Source of the DNA: Synergistaceae bacterium
GTDB lineage: Bacteria; Synergistota; Synergistia; Synergistales; Aminobacteriaceae
Length of the DNA stretch: 38,290 nucleotides
Assembly (NCBI GenBank): GCA_031274425.1
Contig: JAISQE010000205.1
Location: 1-38,290, forward strand
Reading direction: 5' to 3'
Below the pieces are notes generated by a model. It made no database searches. It saw only the letters and a list, made by a program, of their open reading frames with translations, and had not been told where the DNA came from. The translations under genes and the position numbers were made by a program. This document shows, piece after piece, positions 33,833 through 38,290 of the stretch (the first letter of the stretch is position 1; every line of letters begins with the position of its first letter).

Positions 33833-36800
33833 ATGAGCAAACGTCCGAGGTCGTCAAGGTCGTCCGCGAAGGGCAGGATCTTCATATACATGTTGCTGGC
33901 GCTGGTGGGGATCGTCGTGGTGGGAGTCGGGATCATATCCACCGTCGACGTCGCGGGAGACGCGGTCGTCGGCATGGCCGCGAGGGCCGTCAAGGAAAAG
34001 ACGGGGATGCTTCTCTCCGTGAGCGGGGCGAGGGGGAATCCCGTGCGGGGATACACTTTCGACGACATGACCCTCGCTACGGATTCGGAGACTGCGGGAA
34101 AGCGCCGACTTTTTTCGGCCAAAACGCTTACGGCGCTCGTCAACTTCATGTCGCTCTTTCGCGGCGCGCCCAAGCTTTCGCTTTTGGCCGTCGGCGGCGT
34201 GGATATGGACCTGGACCGCCTTATCGAGGAAATCTCCAAGATCGAGTTCCCGGAGTCCTCGCCCAGTGGGGAGATCCCCGTCGATTGCGTCAGGCTCCAG
34301 GACAGCCGTTTCACCTCCCGATGGGGCGTCGTCGACGTGGCCGGCGTCGACGTCGTGATCGAGAGTTCCTTGATGAGCGCGAGCCTGGCCGGGGCCGTCA
34401 ACGGCGTACCCGTGAACGGAGTCTTCGACGTCGACGTCAGGGAAAACGCGGCGAGCATCAACAAAATAGAGCTTCGCGTGGGCAAGGGACTCCTGACCGC
34501 GGCCGGAACCGTCGGCCTGAACCCCGACGAGGAGGGGACCGCGCCTCTCGACTTCCAGGGCTCGATCAAGGGGCTGGACGCCTCGGAAATCACCGCTTTT
34601 TGGCCCGCGTTTCTCTCCTCCAACGACTACTCCGGCAACGCGGACGTGGACTTTACGATCGAGGGCTGGGGCAGCAATCTGCTGATCGCGGCCATGTTCG
34701 ATTTCAATGGGGCCCTGCTGGGCGGGTACCCTCTCTCGGCGCTCTCCGCTCGGCTAAAGTACGCCGATATGCACCTTTCCATTGATGACGTGAAGGCGAC
34801 GACCCTGAGCGTACCCATCGAGGGAGACGCCACGATAGAGATGCGGACCGGCCAGACCCCCTCCGTCACGATCAAGCTGCACGGCGGCGACGCCCCGCTT
34901 TCGGAGCTGGCGAAACTCTATCCCGCCCTCGGCAAGGTCGGAGGCAAGGTCGAGAAGTTCACGGTCAACGTCCAAGGCCCGACCGACGCCCTTTCTGGAA
35001 CGATCGAGCTTTCGGCCCCCAACGTCGTTCTTCTGGGCAAACGGATCGAGAATCTTGCCGTGCAGGTCAAACTGGTCCAAAGCGACACCGCCACCGTCAA
35101 CGGCAAGCTGATATTGGAGGGCGCTCAGGGCTATATTCAGGGGACTGTCGCGAAGATCCTCTCCGGGGCGAACCTGAACTTGACCGCAAAACTGCTGAAC
35201 CTGGACGTCAAAAAAGTGGAAGACCTCATCCCGGACGGGAAGAAATACGGCCTTGCCGGATCCCTTACCGCCGACCTTGCCGTCAAGGGAAAAGCGACTT
35301 CCCCCTCCGTGAGCGGAACCCTCGGCAGCCCCAAGTTCACCGCTTCGGGCTACACGTTGGACAAACCCTCTTTGACCTTTGCCTACGACAAGGACACCTT
35401 TTCCCTGAAGGAGAGCGGCGGAAGCTGGAACGGCCTGCCCATCAAGGCGAGCGGCACTGTCGGCCCCCTTTCCTCACCGACTCCCTCGATCTCAATGACG
35501 GTTCAACTCTCCCTCAAACCGGAGAACCTGAAACAGTTCGTACCCGACATCGGGAGCTACAAGCTGCAGGGAACCGTCAACGCCGGCGTGAAGATCACGG
35601 GCAAGTTGCCTCGGCCGAAGATCGACCTGGTGGCGTCCTCGCCGGCGTTCTCGGCTTTCGGGACGGTGGAGGCGAAGAACCTGGAGGTCGCCACGGCTTT
35701 GGCCGGAGACCTGAGTAAGCTCGACAAAATAGACCTGACCCTCAAGGCCGCCTCCGTGGCGGCGGCCGGCGTGGGGCTGCAGGACCTCTCCGCGTCGGTG
35801 GGGAAGGACGGGAGGCAGGTGAGGCTCGACAACGTCTCCGCCAGGAGCGGCAACGGGACCATCACGGGCGGGGGAACGGCTCTCGTGGCTCCCGACGGAA
35901 AAGACGCCGCTTTGAACCTGGCCTTCGACCTTCGACAACTGGACCTGGCGGCCCTCTCCCGTGTCGGCGGGGGGATTGCCCTGGCCGGGACGCTTTCCGG
36001 CAAAGTGGGCGTGACGGGTCCGTCGTCCAACCCGACGATTTTCTTGTCGGCGCAAGCTCCAAGCCTGGCCGTAGAGGGCGTGACCCTCTCAGGGCTCGTG
36101 GCGAACGTCTCGGGGAACATGAAGGCCGTCAAGATCGAGGACTTTAGAGCGAACGTGGGAGGGGCTCCGCTCTCCGCGAAGGGGAACGTTTCGCTGGCCG
36201 ATCCGTTCAAGGCGGACATCGACGTCTCGGGCGACGGGCTCGACCTGGCGGCTTTGACCGCGGGTATTCCCGGCATGAAGGGCCAAGCGGCGGGCAAGGT
36301 CGACCTGAGGCTCGGCGTCGAGTCGACGGCTCAGGGAACCGCAGGAACAGGCAGCATCCGATCCGCCGCAGTCACCGCCTTCGGCGTCAAGACGAGCAAC
36401 GTGGTCCTTCCGCTGTCGCTCGGCATGTCCTCCAAGGGGAACGTCCTGAAATCGGAGGGAGGAACGCTGGATCTCTACGGGGGGAAGGTCGTGAACAACC
36501 TGACCTTCGATCTGAAAACCATGAAGTTCAGCAATTCCCTCAAGGCGAGCGGCGTCGACGTGAACGCCCTGGTTCAAGACGCCTCGGGTGGCCTGGGCGG
36601 CCAGATCACGGGCAGGGGAAATCTGTCCCTGAAAATCGACGGGAGCGCGGGCAAGACCCTCTCCTACTCCGGCAGCGGCCAATTCGATATGGGGGAGGGC
36701 GGCATATCCGGTTTCTCGGGCCTCAACGTCCTGAGCGCGCTTTACGGGGTGAACGGCATCCGATACGCCAAGGTGACGGCCCCGTTGAAGATCGCGACGG

Positions 36801-37453
36801 GCAAGCTCTTCATCGGCAAGGGAGCCTCGGCCGCGCCGCCGGCGAACGACCCCATCTACAAAAGCGCGAAACTCGCCGAGGACGGAACGGTGACCTTCGA
36901 TAAAAAATTGTATTTCGTGGTGGACGCCAACGTGAATTTTCAATTGATCAACGCCCTGATGGGCGGGGCCGCGGGCGGCGTCGACGCTTTGCTCAAGAGC
37001 GGCGGCATTCAGGACATTTTCGGCGGGAAAAACCTGGAGTCCGCCTTGAAGGGCGCGATCAGCGGCAGCAGGGAGCAGGGCAAAGACGCGGACTTCCGCG
37101 ACGTCACGGCCAAGGCGACCGGCACGTTCGACAAGCCCTCGGTCTCGCTAGTGAAGGTCGGCCCTTCCGCGAAGCAGGAGCAGACGCCGAAAGGAAGCTC
37201 CGCCGACGTCGCCCCGGCGAAAACCCCGGGTAGCCCTCAGGAGATCATCAAGGAAAAGATCATCGACTCCATCCTTCCGCCGAAGGGATCGGGGACCCCC
37301 AAACCGGCGGGGCAGAACGCCCAGCCCCAGGGGCAGAGCGAACCGGCGAACCGGCAGGAACGGCCAAACCCGCCGTCCCCAGAGAAACAGATCGAGGAAG
37401 AAATTCAGAACCAGATTCAAAAAGGACTCGACAATTTGTTTAAAAAGAGGTAG
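33833..37453 (+). CDS. AsmA/TamB-like membrane-anchored protein
   Basis: A 1206-residue protein with an N-terminal anchor (about 15-36, after a basic stretch), then more than 1000 residues of repeated short beta segments with patterns such as LSAPNVVLLGKRIENLAV and ASGTVGPLSSP, as in the AsmA/TamB (repeating beta-groove) family that bridges the inner and outer membranes and moves lipids. The C-terminal part has FSGLNVLSALYGVNGIRYAKV, which resembles the AsmA-type C-terminal region, and a Pro/Gln-rich tail ending in a charged helix EKQIEEEIQNQIQKGLDNL. I chose the ATG at 33833 because AGGAAG lies 8 bases upstream; the GTG at 33824 is too close. This supports a diderm cell. The next gene begins 48 bases later. 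Confidence 0.72.
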   Translation: MSKRPRSSRSSAKGRIFIYMLLALVGIVVVGVGIISTVDVAGDAVVGMAARAVKEKTGMLLSVSGARGNPVRGYTFDDMTLATDSETAGKRRLFSAKTLTALVNFMSLFRGAPKLSLLAVGGVDMDLDRLIEEISKIEFPESSPSGEIPVDCVRLQDSRFTSRWGVVDVAGVDVVIESSLMSASLAGAVNGVPVNGVFDVDVRENAASINKIELRVGKGLLTAAGTVGLNPDEEGTAPLDFQGSIKGLDASEITAFWPAFLSSNDYSGNADVDFTIEGWGSNLLIAAMFDFNGALLGGYPLSALSARLKYADMHLSIDDVKATTLSVPIEGDATIEMRTGQTPSVTIKLHGGDAPLSELAKLYPALGKVGGKVEKFTVNVQGPTDALSGTIELSAPNVVLLGKRIENLAVQVKLVQSDTATVNGKLILEGAQGYIQGTVAKILSGANLNLTAKLLNLDVKKVEDLIPDGKKYGLAGSLTADLAVKGKATSPSVSGTLGSPKFTASGYTLDKPSLTFAYDKDTFSLKESGGSWNGLPIKASGTVGPLSSPTPSISMTVQLSLKPENLKQFVPDIGSYKLQGTVNAGVKITGKLPRPKIDLVASSPAFSAFGTVEAKNLEVATALAGDLSKLDKIDLTLKAASVAAAGVGLQDLSASVGKDGRQVRLDNVSARSGNGTITGGGTALVAPDGKDAALNLAFDLRQLDLAALSRVGGGIALAGTLSGKVGVTGPSSNPTIFLSAQAPSLAVEGVTLSGLVANVSGNMKAVKIEDFRANVGGAPLSAKGNVSLADPFKADIDVSGDGLDLAALTAGIPGMKGQAAGKVDLRLGVESTAQGTAGTGSIRSAAVTAFGVKTSNVVLPLSLGMSSKGNVLKSEGGTLDLYGGKVVNNLTFDLKTMKFSNSLKASGVDVNALVQDASGGLGGQITGRGNLSLKIDGSAGKTLSYSGSGQFDMGEGGISGFSGLNVLSALYGVNGIRYAKVTAPLKIATGKLFIGKGASAAPPANDPIYKSAKLAEDGTVTFDKKLYFVVDANVNFQLINALMGGAAGGVDALLKSGGIQDIFGGKNLESALKGAISGSREQGKDADFRDVTAKATGTFDKPSVSLVKVGPSAKQEQTPKGSSADVAPAKTPGSPQEIIKEKIIDSILPPKGSGTPKPAGQNAQPQGQSEPANRQERPNPPSPEKQIEEEIQNQIQKGLDNLFKKR

Positions 37454-37501
37454 AAATATCTTCGGACCATTATTTTCATAATTTTTCAAGGGGTTGCGTT
37501 C

Positions 37502-38290
37502 ATGGAAACGAAAGACACGAAGCAACGGCTGGACGATCTTCAAGAACTTCTGCAGGCGGGGTATCTCACGGAAAACGAGTTCCGCGTCGCCCGCATCAAC
37601 GCGCTCAGAGAAAGCGGCGTGGATATCGTCATCCACACCCGCAAGCCCGAGACGAAGCACGCCCGAGAGGAAGAGGAAGAAGAGGAACCGCGAGGCTGCG
37701 GCTGTTTGCTGGCTTTTTTGCTCGCGCTCGCCATCGGAATCGGCGTCGTTTTCTTCGTGCCCGACTGGCCGGATCGTTTGGGGGGAGCCTACGTCCGAAC
37801 GGTGCGGGAGTGGTTTTCGGCCCGTTGGTCCAGTGTTTTCGCGGTCTTTTCCGACGCTCCCTCCGGCCCGATTCCCGACCCCGTCGCCTCGAACAGCGTC
37901 CCGCTTCCCGCGATCGTCGTCATCGTCAGCGACGACCAGGTTGCGCGCCCCGTATCCTCCTCCGACGCCTCATCCTTCGAGCCTGAGTTTTCATCTGCCT
38001 CCGCGCCTGAGCCCGCGCTTCCGTCGTCCGGCGTTTCCTCCCCCGACCCCGCTCGCCCTTCCGTCTCCCCCGACGCCGGACCGGAACTCTCGATCGCGTC
38101 CGCGCCCTCCGTCGATTCTTTAGATCCCTTAGCCGGCCGCGTCTCCCTGCCGTCTCTCGACGCGCGAATTTTCGCGCTGCCCGACATCGAGATCGCCAAT
38201 ATGGGCGTTTCGCAGAACATCATGATGGAGGAACCCAACGATGAGCCAAACATAACCATCGTGGAGATCCCCTCGTCCGTGCCCTTCAAC
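37502..38290 (+). CDS. SHOCT-like single-pass membrane protein (3' end outside window)
   Basis: The frame is open from the ATG at 37502 to the last base (263 codons, no stop), with AAGGGG 8 bases upstream. Residues 7-36 (QRLDDLQELLQAGYLTENEF...) match the SHOCT pattern, a short helical pair seen at protein ends and often linked to membrane proteins. Then come seven Glu (56-62), a GCGC turn and a membrane segment at about 68-87, giving a cytoplasmic N terminus and an outside C-terminal part. That outer part is rich in Pro, Ser, Asp and Ala, and probably extended or disordered, with a more ordered stretch starting near LPSLDARIFALPDIEIANMG. Function is unknown. Position after the AsmA-like gene suggests co-transcription and an envelope role. 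Confidence 0.8.
   Translation, partial: METKDTKQRLDDLQELLQAGYLTENEFRVARINALRESGVDIVIHTRKPETKHAREEEEEEEPRGCGCLLAFLLALAIGIGVVFFVPDWPDRLGGAYVRTVREWFSARWSSVFAVFSDAPSGPIPDPVASNSVPLPAIVVIVSDDQVARPVSSSDASSFEPEFSSASAPEPALPSSGVSSPDPARPSVSPDAGPELSIASAPSVDSLDPLAGRVSLPSLDARIFALPDIEIANMGVSQNIMMEEPNDEPNITIVEIPSSVPFN

Overview
The window looks like chromosomal DNA of a diderm, flagellated, probably anaerobic bacterium of moderately high GC content. My best guess is a member of Synergistota. This rests on the mix of Clostridia-like operon orders (mreBCD-mrdA-minCDE-rodA followed by a radical SAM / DUF2344 / RNase G block) with an outer-membrane-type AsmA/TamB-like protein, a single-domain old-yellow-enzyme reductase and long hybrid sensor kinases. 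No rRNA, tRNA or other taxonomic marker is present, so the assignment is an inference. TTG and GTG starts are common.

Left end (1-2788): the 3' part of a very long flagellin gene, a terminator-like hairpin, and a flaG-family gene, closed by a strong bidirectional terminator.

Centre (2789-33592): 25 genes, all on the minus strand and mostly tightly packed or overlapping. In transcription order: an NADH:flavin oxidoreductase; a Lon-like protease and endonuclease III (ATGA overlap); a 98-residue unknown protein and an ArsA-like ATPase; tadA; recJ and a bifunctional rel gene (GTGA overlap); dtd; a metallo-beta-lactamase-fold hydrolase; the elongation and division-site cluster mreB-mreC-mreD-mrdA-minC-minD-minE-rodA; a radical SAM protein, its DUF2344 partner and RNase G (spacer of 1 base, then an ATGA overlap); smc, overlapping the end of rng by 35 bases; a TrmN6-like methyltransferase; rsmI; and a hybrid histidine kinase. 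The cluster joins wall elongation (MreBCD, PBP2, RodA), septum placement (MinCDE), chromosome organisation (SMC) and RNA processing or modification on one strand.

Right end (33593-38290): a divergent intergenic region with a candidate plus-strand promoter and a 16-bp-period repeat, then a 1206-residue membrane-anchored AsmA/TamB-like protein and a SHOCT-like, single-pass membrane protein whose gene runs off the window. These two form the least understood part of the window, and I consider them with the ArsA-like/98-residue pair and the radical SAM/DUF2344 pair the best candidates for undescribed biology. I saw no mobile element, CRISPR array, prophage or defence system. No stretch without a gene exceeds 300 bases; the longest gap is 33593-33832.
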